Below, piece after piece: positions 16,301-23,704 of a stretch of DNA of 33,463 nt. A program made the translations under genes and the position numbers. The stretch is taken from the NCBI GenBank assembly GCA_902770245.1, contig CACXSS010000005.1, positions 1-33,463 on the forward strand, given 5' to 3'. This stretch comes from an uncultured Planctomycetota bacterium (lineage in GTDB: Bacteria; Planctomycetota; Planctomycetia; Pirellulales; Thermoguttaceae). The notes under the pieces were generated by a model. It was not told where the DNA came from, did no database searches, and worked only from the letters and a program-made list of their open reading frames with translations. The stretch's first letter is position 1. The number at the start of each line of letters is the position of its first letter.

Positions 16301-17257
16301 AACAATCGCGAAGCGAAGAAATGGGCGTCTTTGGGAATTCTTTCTTTGGCGTGGCAGGAAGATAAGCAATACTTGTATGACAAAGCCAACGACGTTGCCA
16401 ACAGCGTTGTTGCAGACCTGATTGCTGAAAACAAAAAGCAGGAAGCCAAAGAATTCCAGGAAGAAATCAACAACGCCAAACAGCGCGACTGCATCATTCG
16501 CGTTTCCTGGACTGGTCAGGCGGACATCGACATTGCAGTTGAAGAACCCGGTGGAACGGTTTGCTCAATGAAAAACATCCAGACTCCTGCTGGCGGTTTC
16601 TTCATGGGAGACGCCCACGCCGGTCAGCTTGGCAAAAACAACAAAGCCATGTCTGAAACGTACGTCTGCCCGAAAGGATTCAACGGCGATTATCGTTTGG
16701 CTGTTAAAAAGCTTTGGGGCAACGTCATCGGCGGCAAAGTTAAAGTTGAGTTGTTCACGCACGTCAACGCTGACGATCTCAATTCACTCAAAGGCAAAAA
16801 GCCCATGGTTGGATACATTCAGCTCAAAGACGATGCGGCTGGCATGATGTTCACGCTTCATGACGGACGCCGTACAGCGGCTTCCCAGCAGGTTATTGCC
16901 AACGCTGTCAATAACCAGGTCAACAGAGCGATTTTGGCTCAGCAGCTGGCTCAAGCTTTCGATCCAAATGCAATGGCTAAGCTCGACGGATTTGTCAATG
17001 CCGATCAAGCCGCAGAAGAAGGACGATACTATTATCCTTACTATCGTCAAGGCGCCGTTGGATACCAGCCGCAGATTATCACTCTGCCGACAGGCACCAA
17101 CCTTATGGCTCAGGCGGTTGTTTCCGCTGACCGCCGTTACGTCCGAATTACCAGCGTCCCGATGTTCTCCTACATCGCTAACGTTCGTATTTTCAACTAC
17201 GTTACTGGCGAAGAAACTCAGGGAGACGTCCCGACCGGTTCCGGAACAAGCTACTAA
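13346..17257 (+). CDS. Large secreted VWA / STN-like / DUF2135-like protein
   Basis: This encodes 1303 residues. A signal peptide (1-26, ending STALA) is followed by a von Willebrand factor A domain with MIDAS start DTSAS (77-81). The later MIDAS Asp is not evident (IGSGTS in its place), so metal binding may be weak. A long helical region follows (about 330-640). Residues about 656-752 (NIELTESPLKDAIQEIHDQ to YVIENECLYITT) resemble the secretin/TonB short N-terminal (STN) fold. A Gly/Asn-rich linker (about 778-800), TPR-like helices (about 870-985) and a segment VSWTGQADIDIAVEEPGG (about 1045-1140) similar to the DUF2135/YfaP beta domain come next. The role is unknown; a large extracytoplasmic scaffold is the best guess. 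GGAG lies 9 nt before the ATG. A strong terminator follows. Confidence 0.82.
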   Translation: MLTKRINPVAILAVLAFALIASTALAQELILDEPVSTSAEMYTYKDAASGEQYFALSVSPSPTEMPASGRNIVIVADTSASIAANYRQQELDTIKTFVSSLNPATDKVCLVASDVDSSELTKGFVSPDSEEFQNAYKALEDRVPLGAMNIETAMKTAASQPFNAGNNSIMFIGSGTSRAKTLSPAQFDAICKDLASKKLPVNSVQIGPNPDARVLSCLAAKTGGMSIVPSDDANQSVSDTVAAMDSATAANVVWPDQASVKWPASFKPAMDFPPLRTDRDSMIVGTYTGDGSLDLTANTSDGAQSWSAKPENTAEKFDYIKQLVTMANGSNGLVPLVSKEDMYKAENAMFDRVNELTRLANSAISTGDIQDAQNLVNELKNLDPQNADVQNLEKLIAENGNGQAIALDDGPTDFDLLDSSGLLDSADSSMGAITQQQVGEVTRTINDARATLRIDPEGAIQNLKNMREAVRRNADIKAADRDALVRNLEAAIREAQQYGDQMAQRNAEAARRMAEAQDRKILAEQMMSQLEKMNQMGKRFESTCKEKKYEQAQDLMVDMANEMSDLDNRMPTAIAGIQWTRNLDNYVKQVQLRSLKQRKVCDTLYQSDKSAVPFPDEPPITYPDSTVWARLTASRRAKYSSMDLAQSGEKEKQIMKALKEPTNIELTESPLKDAIQEIHDQHHINVQIDEAAFKDEMISPEEVTLSVDGNGMSLKAALKIALSAQNLSYVIENECLYITTLTKAKEKCITKVYPVADLVMPPRMPDMSNVFTSMGNNTTSLSNSGSGGGNNNNFGGGQFNIPAERLRLNAAKQAIQNDNFQAFNMKDDLSQSVPAVKTELTPDGSVIVVPASIDKKDFWKNYFQRKDVNDSLVRKTMLHYKHENKYNDIIIALQEAMLAGKAQPWMYEALALAQLCAGRPQSEYERTLMSAVEFSDDAQTMILIAVYMQRLGLHDRALQVLHEIAKNNPEMAEPYEKALPIASITNNREAKKWASLGILSLAWQEDKQYLYDKANDVANSVVADLIAENKKQEAKEFQEEINNAKQRDCIIRVSWTGQADIDIAVEEPGGTVCSMKNIQTPAGGFFMGDAHAGQLGKNNKAMSETYVCPKGFNGDYRLAVKKLWGNVIGGKVKVELFTHVNADDLNSLKGKKPMVGYIQLKDDAAGMMFTLHDGRRTAASQQVIANAVNNQVNRAILAQQLAQAFDPNAMAKLDGFVNADQAAEEGRYYYPYYRQGAVGYQPQIITLPTGTNLMAQAVVSADRRYVRITSVPMFSYIANVRIFNYVTGEETQGDVPTGSGTSY

Positions 17258-17289
17258 TTTATACTGTTGACATAACGTCAACATTTGTT

Positions 17290-17361
17290 GTTAGCTGTTA
17301 GCCGCTGACATTCGACACGTTATTCGTTTTGAAAACCAGCCGCTAACAGCTAACCTTTTTT
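17290..17361 (+). terminator. Terminator after the VWA/STN gene, built from opposed heptamer repeats
   Basis: The arms GTTAGCTGTTAGC (17290-17302) and GCTAACAGCTAAC (17342-17354) are a perfect 13-bp match, extending to 18 bp with one mismatch, and are followed by six T residues. Each arm is itself a pair of 7-nt units (GTTAGCT, GTTAGCC). Confidence 0.88.
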
Positions 17362-17387
17362 CATTTCCCCCCTTCCCCTGTTATATT

Positions 17388-18656
17388 ATGTTCCACAACG
17401 AAAAAGAAGAGACTTTATCTCATTCCGAAATAACGGCTCTGCAAAACGAGCGTCTGAAAAAAATTGTCAATTGGGTTTATACGCATAACGACGTCTTCAA
17501 GCAACGCTTTGACGAAGCTAACGTCAACCCGGATACGTTCCGCGGTCTGGACGATCTAACCGCCCTGCCGACGATGAACAAAAAGGAATTCAGAGAATAC
17601 TTCCCGTTGGGCATGTGCTGCGTTCCAAAAGATCAGATTCGAGAAATGCACCAGTCGTCCGGGACGTCCGGCACGCCGGTTGTTATGCCGTACACAAACA
17701 ACGACATTCATCAATGGGGAGAATGCATGGCGCGCTGTTACAAAATGGCTGGCGCTCAGCCGGGCGACGTCTGCCAGATCACCCCAACTTTTGGACTCTT
17801 TAACGGCGGTTTTGGCATGTATCACGGCGCGCGTCAGGCGGAGCTGTTTATCGTTCCAGCCAGTTCCGGTAATACGGAACGCCAAATTCGTCTTGCCAAG
17901 GCGTTCAACACCAAAATTTTGACGGCGGTCGTTTCCTACGGTCCCCGAATTCTGGAAGTTTTGGCGCAAATGAACGAAACGCTTCCCGATTTGAAAATCG
18001 GCATCTTCGGCGCTGAAATGTTCTCCACAAATATGAAAAAGACCATCTCCGAAGGCTTCGGAATCGACGCGTTCGACATCTACGGCATGACGGAAACAGG
18101 CGGCGTCGGCACGCTGGGGCAGGACTGCCCGGATCACTCTGGAATTCACGTTTGGGAAGACCATTACATTGTGGAAATTCTCAAGCCGGGAACAAACGAA
18201 CCGTGCGCAGACGGCGAACAGGGCGAAGTCGTTGTTACGTCTTTGACCAGAGAAGCGCTGCCGGTTATTCGATTCCGCACCGGCGACCTGTCTCGCGTTC
18301 TGAGCAGAGAAAAATGCGTCTGCGGTCGTTCTCATATCCGTATCGCTCCGATTACCGGACGTCTGGACGACATGCTCATTGTCAAGGGCGTTAACTTCTT
18401 CCCGTCTCAGGTAGAACAGGCGCTACTGGAAATCCCGGGCGTTCATCCGCAGTACCAGATTATTATTGAAAACCATCACGGCGTCAAAGACGTTCACATC
18501 AACGTCGAGGCGGAAGAAGGCGTTACCGGCTACATGGTCGAAAAGAAGCTCAAGGAAACGCTGGGATTCTCGCCCAAGGGCGACGTCTTCAAGCCGGGTG
18601 AGCTTCCGCGTCAGGCGGGTAAAGCCCAGCGCGTTTTCTATGAAGAAAAGAACTGA
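17388..18656 (+). CDS. Phenylacetate-CoA ligase family (AMP-forming) enzyme
   Basis: This encodes 422 residues, within the usual 420-440 of the family. It is predicted to activate an aryl or other carboxylic acid to its CoA thioester through an acyl-adenylate in the cytosol. Seen: the P-loop QSSGTSGTPVV (about 89-99), the adenylate motif DIYGMTETGG, FRTGDLSRVL, the hinge region TGRLDDMLIVKGVNFFPSQVE and the C-terminal PaaK-type domain ending with a Lys-rich RQAGKAQRVFY. The enzyme looks intact. No other phenylacetate catabolic genes are nearby, so the substrate is uncertain; homologues in anaerobes also act on indoleacetate or other aryl acids. No Shine-Dalgarno site is visible before ATG 17388. 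It is a single-gene unit between two terminators. Confidence 0.88.
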   Translation: MFHNEKEETLSHSEITALQNERLKKIVNWVYTHNDVFKQRFDEANVNPDTFRGLDDLTALPTMNKKEFREYFPLGMCCVPKDQIREMHQSSGTSGTPVVMPYTNNDIHQWGECMARCYKMAGAQPGDVCQITPTFGLFNGGFGMYHGARQAELFIVPASSGNTERQIRLAKAFNTKILTAVVSYGPRILEVLAQMNETLPDLKIGIFGAEMFSTNMKKTISEGFGIDAFDIYGMTETGGVGTLGQDCPDHSGIHVWEDHYIVEILKPGTNEPCADGEQGEVVVTSLTREALPVIRFRTGDLSRVLSREKCVCGRSHIRIAPITGRLDDMLIVKGVNFFPSQVEQALLEIPGVHPQYQIIIENHHGVKDVHINVEAEEGVTGYMVEKKLKETLGFSPKGDVFKPGELPRQAGKAQRVFYEEKN

Positions 18657-18687
18657 TTCTGTAACAACAGATTTAATTTGACAATCG

Positions 18688-18731
18688 CCTGCGGTCTGAA
18701 AGCTTATTTCCGACTGCAGGTTTTCTTTTTT
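18688..18731 (+). terminator. Intrinsic terminator after the CoA ligase
   Basis: A 9-bp stem CCTGCGGTC/GACTGCAGG (18688-18696 and 18712-18720, one G-T pair) is followed by TTTTCTTTTTT. It lies between convergent genes. Confidence 0.88.
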
Positions 18732-18741
18732 ACTCAGAATT

Positions 18742-19089
18742 TTATTTTCCCAGAAAAATAAACAGAACAGCTCCAACCATACAGGCGCACGCCCCGACGT
18801 AGTTCCACCCCAGGTTTTTATGGAAAACCAGTATGTAAAACGGCGCAAAGACTGCTAACGTAATAACTTCCTGCATAATTTTCAATTGCGGCACGTCTAT
18901 CCCGTTGGAAGCTCCGATTCTGTTTGCCGGGACTTGAACCATATATTCAAACAGAGCAATCCCCCACGAAACCAGAATCGCAATAATATACGACGAGTTA
19001 CCAAGGAATTTCAGGTGTCCGTACCACGCCATTGTCATAAACAGGTTGGATATAATCAGCAGTACTATTACGGTATACAGGGGATTCAT
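18742..19089 (-). CDS. DUF486 / DMT family small membrane protein
   Basis: This encodes 115 residues with four hydrophobic helices. Landmarks of the DUF486 family are clear: LLIISNLFMTMAWYGHLKF, SWGIALFEYMVQVPANRIG, QLKIMQEVITLAVFAPFY and a C-terminal glycine-rich helix. It belongs to the drug/metabolite-transporter-related superfamily; no substrate is known for this family to my knowledge. No Shine-Dalgarno site is present: the region directly upstream (19096 onward) is a GAATAGG heptamer array. It is convergent with the CoA ligase and divergent from the second VWA gene. Confidence 0.88.
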   Translation of the reverse strand: MNPLYTVIVLLIISNLFMTMAWYGHLKFLGNSSYIIAILVSWGIALFEYMVQVPANRIGASNGIDVPQLKIMQEVITLAVFAPFYILVFHKNLGWNYVGACACMVGAVLFIFLGK

Positions 19090-19095
19090 GGTAAT

Positions 19096-19262
19096 CAGGG
19101 AACAGGGAATAGGGAATAGGGAATAGGGAATGGGGAATAGTGTGTAAGTTGCTAGCTATTAGCGACTAGCCATTAGCTTGTGCATTTGTAGTTCCTAGCG
19201 CTAATATTTAAAGCCTGAAACTAAAATAACCAAGCTAGAAACCAGGAGCTAGAAGCTTAATC
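19096..19262. repeat. Long degenerate heptanucleotide block between the DUF486 and VWA genes
   Basis: The 167 nt can be read almost throughout in 7-nt steps: GAACAGG, GAATAGG (three times), GAATGGG, GAATAGT, then TTGCTAG, CTATTAG, CGACTAG, CCATTAG, and near the end AAGCTAG, AAACCAG, GAGCTAG, AAGCTTA. Phase is kept while the unit sequence drifts, which suggests an old array with younger expansions at its left edge. It fills the divergent intergenic region where promoters would be expected. Confidence 0.82.
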
Positions 19263-19352
19263 CAAATTTTCTTGCCCAAAAATTTGCATATCTCCCCTTG
19301 TCAAAGCGTTCTTATAACGCTACAATATCTTATATCGGAAAACAAAGAAAAA

Positions 19353-21077
19353 ATGATAAGCCTTCGCCGAGTTCTCCTGACGACGTTGTTTTTATTTGCA
19401 GTCAGCCCGCTGTTCGGGCAGATGTGCAAGGTGGAATTGTCGTCGCCAACTCAGAGTTTGGGCGTTCAGGGCAAACAGACCGTTTTCGTTGAAGCGGCAT
19501 TCTCGGAAACGTACCAAAAGAAAAAGACTGTTCTCGAGCCCGTTCAGCGTCAACCGCTCAACGTCAGTTTCGTTTTGGACAACTCCGGCTCGATGGAAGG
19601 TCAGCCGCTGGAAGGCGCGAAGAAGGCGATGCTGACGATTCTCAACAACCTCTATCCCGGCGACGTCGTTTCGATAACCGTTTTCAGCGATCAGGCGAAA
19701 ACCGTTTTACCGTTCGCTCAAATCGGCGGCGCCAATTCTGGTTTGCTGCAAAAGGGAATCAACAGCATCATTTCCGAGGGCGGAACCTGTTTATTCTCCG
19801 GCGTCAAAGCGGGGGGAAACGCCCTGATGGCAAACGCCGGAACGAACTACGAAAACTGTCTGATTGTCATCAGCGACGGGGAATCGGAAGAAACGCCTGA
19901 ATTCATGAACAACGTTGGGAAAAAACTCCACGACGCGGACGTTCGGGTTATTTGCATCGGCTTGGATTACGACAATCCTCTGCTGGAATCCTTGGCGAAA
20001 GGCGCTCAAGGGGAATATCATCATATTGGACAGGCGAACGAACTGGCAATGATTCTCATGACGGCGCTGGAAAAGTCCAACGTTGCCGCCTCCGCCGCGT
20101 TCGACAACAAATTCATCCTTTCCCTGCCCCCCAACGTAACGCTGGTCAAATCCACCGCCAGAATTCTCGGTTCCAAAACGCTCCGGGACAAATCAACCGT
20201 ATACTATTTTTATCGTTTCAGCTTGCCCGAAAAGAGCGTCTATTCAGAACTGTTTGAACTGGAGGTTTCCCGACAGCTCAAACCCGGCGTTCCGATCGCT
20301 CAAATTCAGGTTTCGTACATCGACGCTGTCGAAGTTGACCTGAAAAAGAAAGAAGCTCGAGAAAAGCTGGAAAAAGAGAACGACGCAGTAGAAGAAATCA
20401 ACGACGCGCCAAACAACGACGGCGATGAACCTGACGTTGACGCAATGGCAGACAATATTCTCCAAAAGCTGGAAATCAAACAACAGCCGGGCAATAACGA
20501 CGAGTCGGATAATCAAGACAATTTGGAGGAAGATGATTTGGTAGACCAGGAACCGGACGATAACGATTTCCTTCTGGACATGACCCGCATGACGCGCAGT
20601 ACCGACAGCGCCAGCCTTGTCATTCCGTTTACGAAAGATAAAGTTTCGATTATCAATCCTGATTTCTATAACGAATGTCGGCTTCGCTGCGAGGTGGCGG
20701 CATACGACTATTTATACGTCAACGCCTGCCAGGGGTTAACGACCGTTATTAACGAACGGCTCAAACAGCACACAGCTAATCTCAACCGTCAGCTTCTTCA
20801 GCCTGTCGTTCCGGAATCAGAACCGCTGCTCAGGCAATTCAAACAGAATACCGAAGACCTTGTCCCGCTGATTAAAACCATTCCCGCCAAATCGGTTGGC
20901 AAAGCTGCTGGAAAGAAACCTCCACGCCGCCCGGCGGTAAAAAAACAGCCGGAAACCAGCTTGAAAGACACGCCGTTTATAGAAAAGCTCAACGTCTTCC
21001 GCGCCGATTTTCTGGAACAATGGCGCGCCATGAGAGAAACGCGAACCGCCATCAAGACTTCCGAGAAAAAAGAATAA
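19353..21077 (+). CDS. Secreted VWA-domain protein with complete MIDAS motif
   Basis: This encodes 574 residues. A signal peptide (about 1-22, ending SPLFG) is followed by a VWA domain (about 68-250) with MIDAS DNSGS (76-80), a Thr in SEGGTCLFSG and an Asp in ISDGES, so metal-dependent ligand binding is plausible. After a beta-rich part, a very acidic low-complexity stretch (about 350-445, Asp/Glu/Asn-rich) leads to a helical C-terminus with a basic Lys/Arg/Pro segment (GKKPPRRPAVKKQ). The domain order recalls bacterial Ca-activated channel/YfbK-like VWA proteins, without clear membership. ATG 19353 is chosen because it begins a proper signal peptide; a TTG 81 nt upstream would add an implausible leader. 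Unlike the 1303-residue VWA protein, this one keeps all MIDAS residues. Confidence 0.85.
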   Translation: MISLRRVLLTTLFLFAVSPLFGQMCKVELSSPTQSLGVQGKQTVFVEAAFSETYQKKKTVLEPVQRQPLNVSFVLDNSGSMEGQPLEGAKKAMLTILNNLYPGDVVSITVFSDQAKTVLPFAQIGGANSGLLQKGINSIISEGGTCLFSGVKAGGNALMANAGTNYENCLIVISDGESEETPEFMNNVGKKLHDADVRVICIGLDYDNPLLESLAKGAQGEYHHIGQANELAMILMTALEKSNVAASAAFDNKFILSLPPNVTLVKSTARILGSKTLRDKSTVYYFYRFSLPEKSVYSELFELEVSRQLKPGVPIAQIQVSYIDAVEVDLKKKEAREKLEKENDAVEEINDAPNNDGDEPDVDAMADNILQKLEIKQQPGNNDESDNQDNLEEDDLVDQEPDDNDFLLDMTRMTRSTDSASLVIPFTKDKVSIINPDFYNECRLRCEVAAYDYLYVNACQGLTTVINERLKQHTANLNRQLLQPVVPESEPLLRQFKQNTEDLVPLIKTIPAKSVGKAAGKKPPRRPAVKKQPETSLKDTPFIEKLNVFRADFLEQWRAMRETRTAIKTSEKKE

Positions 21078-21100
21078 TTCTGCCAGCGTGCTTTCATAAA

Positions 21101-21172
21101 AATATTCCCGAGCGGTAACATTCTCATAAACTATTCAAGTTTGTCAAGAGGATATTACCGAACGGGAATATT
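21101..21172. repeat. Imperfect 18-bp inverted repeat between convergent VWA and ADH genes
   Basis: The arms AATATTCCCGAGCGGTAA (21101-21118) and TTACCGAACGGGAATATT (21155-21172) pair at 16 of 18 positions around a 36-nt spacer. There is no T tract. It could be a bidirectional terminator, a protein-binding site or a remnant of a small mobile element. Confidence 0.75.
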
Positions 21173-21207
21173 GAGTAATTCAAGCTGATTGACAGCAAAA
21201 CGTCTCT

Positions 21208-22401
21208 TTACAGCGCTTTGGTCAGGATTTCCAGTAGCATGGCTTCTGTTACCGGGGGCTGGCAGTTGAGAACGCCGTCGGCGCAGAAGCTGACCTTTTT
21301 AACCCCTTTGACGATTTCCGGCAGGTCGGATTCTGTAACGCCTTTTTCGGAAAGCCGCGTCGGCATGCCGGACTCGCCGATAAATCGTTTGAACGAGGCG
21401 ATGCCTTCGTCAATAACTTCCGCAATGGTTTTGCCTGCCGGGGAAATTCCCATCACGTTCACAGCAAACTGGAAATAGCGTTCCGGTTTGAACTGCTTCA
21501 TATAGTCCATCCAGCTGGGCATGACCAGACCGAGGGACGAACCGTGGTTGATTTGATGCCGTGACGTAAGCACGTGCCCAACCTGATGCATGGGCGTCCA
21601 GGCGTCTCCCGGCGACGCCCAGCCGTTAAGAGCGCACGTCGCGCACCACATCAGCTCGCAACGAGCATCAGCATCAGTCGGGTTTGCCAGCGCCTTGGGC
21701 AGATTGACGACGATCGTTCTCATCACGCCTTCCTGCCACGCATGAAGCAGGTCGGACTTGGGCTGTCCATTAATATAGATTTCCAAGACGTGAGAAATCG
21801 TATCGACCGCGCCGCACGCCGTTTGGAACGGAGGCAGAGAGTACGTCAGTTCCGGGTCGAGAATCGCCAGTTTCGGGAACAGAAGCGGACTCCAAATATA
21901 GGACTTTTCTCCCAGAGCGCGGTTGCTGACAACGGAACAGTTGTTCATTTCGCTGCCCGTCGCCGGCAAGGTGGGAATCATCACCGTTGGGAGCGTAGAC
22001 GTCGGAGGAATCGCCTGAATGTTGTCATGTCGGCTGTAGACCATGTTCCACAAATCGCCGCCGTTGTACTCTACGCCTGCGGCAATCGCCTTGGCTGTGT
22101 CCATCGCGCTTCCTCCGCCAACGCCGACGACGACGTCAGCGCCGAAACTCTTCGCCAGTTCAACGCCTTGAGCGACCATGGCAATATCCGGGTTGGGCAT
22201 GACCTCGCAAAAGCGCTGTTCTTCCACGCCGGCGGCTTTGAGCAGTTCCGACAGTTTATCCAGCGTCGCGGCGCAGCCTTTATCGGAATAGGAAACGACC
22301 AGCGCCTTTTTCCCGTACTGGGCAATCTTTTGCCCGGCTTGAGAAAAAACGCCAATGCCAAACAGAGCCTTTACAGGATTGCTGTATTCAAACGAATTCA
22401 T
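21208..22401 (-). CDS. Iron-type (YqhD/butanol-dehydrogenase-like) alcohol dehydrogenase
   Basis: This encodes 397 residues, a typical length. It is predicted to be an NAD(P)H-dependent cytosolic enzyme interconverting aldehydes and alcohols. Seen: the dinucleotide motif GVGGGSAMD (93-101), the conserved TLPATGSEMN, and the metal ligands Asp200, His204, His272 and His286, whose spacing matches the YqhD group. The Gly-Gly-Gly-Ser motif with following Asp is compatible with either cofactor. It has one of the few strong ribosome-binding sites of the window (AAAGGAG, 8 nt before the ATG). It follows the nucleoside-hydrolase-like gene on the same strand, but heptamer repeats forming an inverted pair separate them. 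The substrate is unknown; detoxification of short aldehydes is the usual role in this group. Confidence 0.9.
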   Translation of the reverse strand: MNSFEYSNPVKALFGIGVFSQAGQKIAQYGKKALVVSYSDKGCAATLDKLSELLKAAGVEEQRFCEVMPNPDIAMVAQGVELAKSFGADVVVGVGGGSAMDTAKAIAAGVEYNGGDLWNMVYSRHDNIQAIPPTSTLPTVMIPTLPATGSEMNNCSVVSNRALGEKSYIWSPLLFPKLAILDPELTYSLPPFQTACGAVDTISHVLEIYINGQPKSDLLHAWQEGVMRTIVVNLPKALANPTDADARCELMWCATCALNGWASPGDAWTPMHQVGHVLTSRHQINHGSSLGLVMPSWMDYMKQFKPERYFQFAVNVMGISPAGKTIAEVIDEGIASFKRFIGESGMPTRLSEKGVTESDLPEIVKGVKKVSFCADGVLNCQPPVTEAMLLEILTKAL

Positions 22402-22418
22402 TATATTTCTCCTTTTAG

Positions 22419-22530
22419 TTACGAGTTACGAGTTGCGAGTTGCGAGTTGCGAGTTGCGAGTGGTAAGTGGTAAGTTGGACGCTCGCTTGCGTACTTCTCA
22501 CTAACCACTAACTACTTACCACTCCTTCTA
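22419..22530. repeat. Opposed heptanucleotide arrays upstream of the alcohol dehydrogenase
   Basis: The left part has repeated ACGAGTT/GCGAGTT units then GTGGTAA units (22419-22477). The right part has the opposite orientation (ACTAACC, ACTAACT, ACTTACC, ACT; about 22497-22522). The GTGGTAAGT and ACTTACCAC segments can pair, so a hairpin may form between the nucleoside-hydrolase-like gene and the dehydrogenase. Confidence 0.8.
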
Positions 22531-22536
22531 TTACAA

Positions 22537-23460
22537 TTACACCATTCTGATTGTTTCTGCAAAAAACATATTCAGAACGTGTTTGTCAAAGTCTGTAATA
22601 ACTTCAATATTGGGTCTGGACGGGGACTGAATTCTTTGGTCAAAAACAGTCATGCCTGTTGTCAGTTCGCCGGAAATCTCAACGTCAACGTGAAGCTTTT
22701 GTCTGATGAACAAATCCGGATGCAGAATTGACAGCAGCGCAACGGAGCTGTTGACAAATATCTTCTCTCGCCCCAACCACTGGCGATAATTCCTAAACAG
22801 CGCAGATAAACTTTTTCGGAATCCAAACGCCGGATCCGCATCGCTGATCTGATTGATAACGTCCATTCCAATCGAAAACCGTGAAGCAACGTCTATCGGA
22901 ACGAGGGTTTTAGTCAATTTGGACTGAAAAACTTCCTGAGCTGCGCGAGGATCGCAGTACACATTAAACTCGGCGCAGGGCGTGATGTTGCCTTCAGCAG
23001 ACAAGGAGCCTCCAGATACAACCAGATGTCCAATCAAAGACCCGATGCTTGGATCAATCGTTATCGCGCGAGCAATATTCGTCAATGCCCCCAGAGTGAG
23101 AATTGTAACCTCGTTGGGATTGGATTTCACTACGTCAATAATAACTTTGGCAGCGCTTGGACGCTGAAGAAGGTCTACAACCGGAATGCCAACGTCGCCC
23201 AAGCCGTCTTGACCGTTTAACATGGAACCGTCAACGGACAAGCCGCCCAGCGGATCCTCCCCAACGCCAAAGCGAGGACGAGGACTCGGATCAATCAAAT
23301 CCAGAATTGTATGCAGATTCTGCCCGGCGCGGGTTGCGTTCACTTTTCCAGGCGCAGACGTTACCGCCAAAACTTCCAAATTGGGATTTCGCAGAGCCAG
23401 CCAAAGAGCCAGCGTCTCCTCAATTCCCGGCGACAGATCAATTAAAAGTTTTCTTTTCAT
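22537..23460 (-). CDS. Nucleoside hydrolase family protein with altered metal site
   Basis: This encodes 307 residues, normal for inosine-uridine nucleoside hydrolases, which split ribonucleosides into base and ribose using a bound calcium. Family signatures are clear: LNGQDGLGDVGIP, ILTLGALTNIARA, VSGGS, EGNITPCAEFNVYCDPRAAQ and a C-terminal ILHPDLF. However the calcium-binding DxDPGxDD motif reads DLSPGIEE (8-15), so one Asp is Ser and two are Glu, the AGN loop reads PGK, the HG before DGLGD is NG, and the His-Asp pair expected before the last helix is replaced by Asn-Ser-Ser. Either the enzyme uses a different chemistry or it has become a binding protein. ATG 23460 is preferred over an in-frame ATG 39 nt upstream. 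Confidence 0.83.
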   Translation of the reverse strand: MKRKLLIDLSPGIEETLALWLALRNPNLEVLAVTSAPGKVNATRAGQNLHTILDLIDPSPRPRFGVGEDPLGGLSVDGSMLNGQDGLGDVGIPVVDLLQRPSAAKVIIDVVKSNPNEVTILTLGALTNIARAITIDPSIGSLIGHLVVSGGSLSAEGNITPCAEFNVYCDPRAAQEVFQSKLTKTLVPIDVASRFSIGMDVINQISDADPAFGFRKSLSALFRNYRQWLGREKIFVNSSVALLSILHPDLFIRQKLHVDVEISGELTTGMTVFDQRIQSPSRPNIEVITDFDKHVLNMFFAETIRMV

Positions 23461-23610
23461 ATCTATCTGATTTAAATGTATACGCGACCAATATCGCAAT
23501 CTTTTTACAATATATCCGATTCACTAACGAAAATCAAGAATTTTCTAGAAATTTTTTAAAAATTTGAAAAAAAAACGCCTCTTGCCCTGTCAAAATAATA
23601 ATCGATTGTG

Positions 23611-23616
23611 TATAAT
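23611..23616 (+). promoter_or_regulatory. Candidate -10 element upstream of the prepilin-like gene
   Basis: A consensus TATAAT is seen; no convincing -35 hexamer lies 16-18 nt upstream. If it is used, the leader is about 80 nt. Confidence 0.4.
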
Positions 23617-23636
23617 ATCAGATGGGCAAAGATGTA

Positions 23637-23701
23637 TGTAAACGTCTCAATATACTTTCACTATAGTCAGATTATTTTGGAAATATAGCGAGTCGTTTAC
23701 A
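23637..23701 (+). promoter_or_regulatory. Inverted repeat in the prepilin-like gene leader
   Basis: TGTAAACG (23637-23644) and CGTTTACA (23694-23701) are perfectly complementary. The distal arm ends 3 nt before ATG 23705, where no Shine-Dalgarno site is visible, so pairing could hide the translation start. Confidence 0.4.
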
Positions 23702-23704
23702 AAT

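Noticed and set aside
17388-18656. A phenylacetate degradation operon
   Set aside because: Only the CoA ligase is present; neighbours are a DUF486 protein and VWA proteins with no related enzymes.
21574-22473. 299-codon plus-strand frame opposite the alcohol dehydrogenase
   Set aside because: It is Arg-rich, mirrors codon bias of the real gene and ends in translated heptamer repeats; the dehydrogenase on the minus strand has all family motifs.
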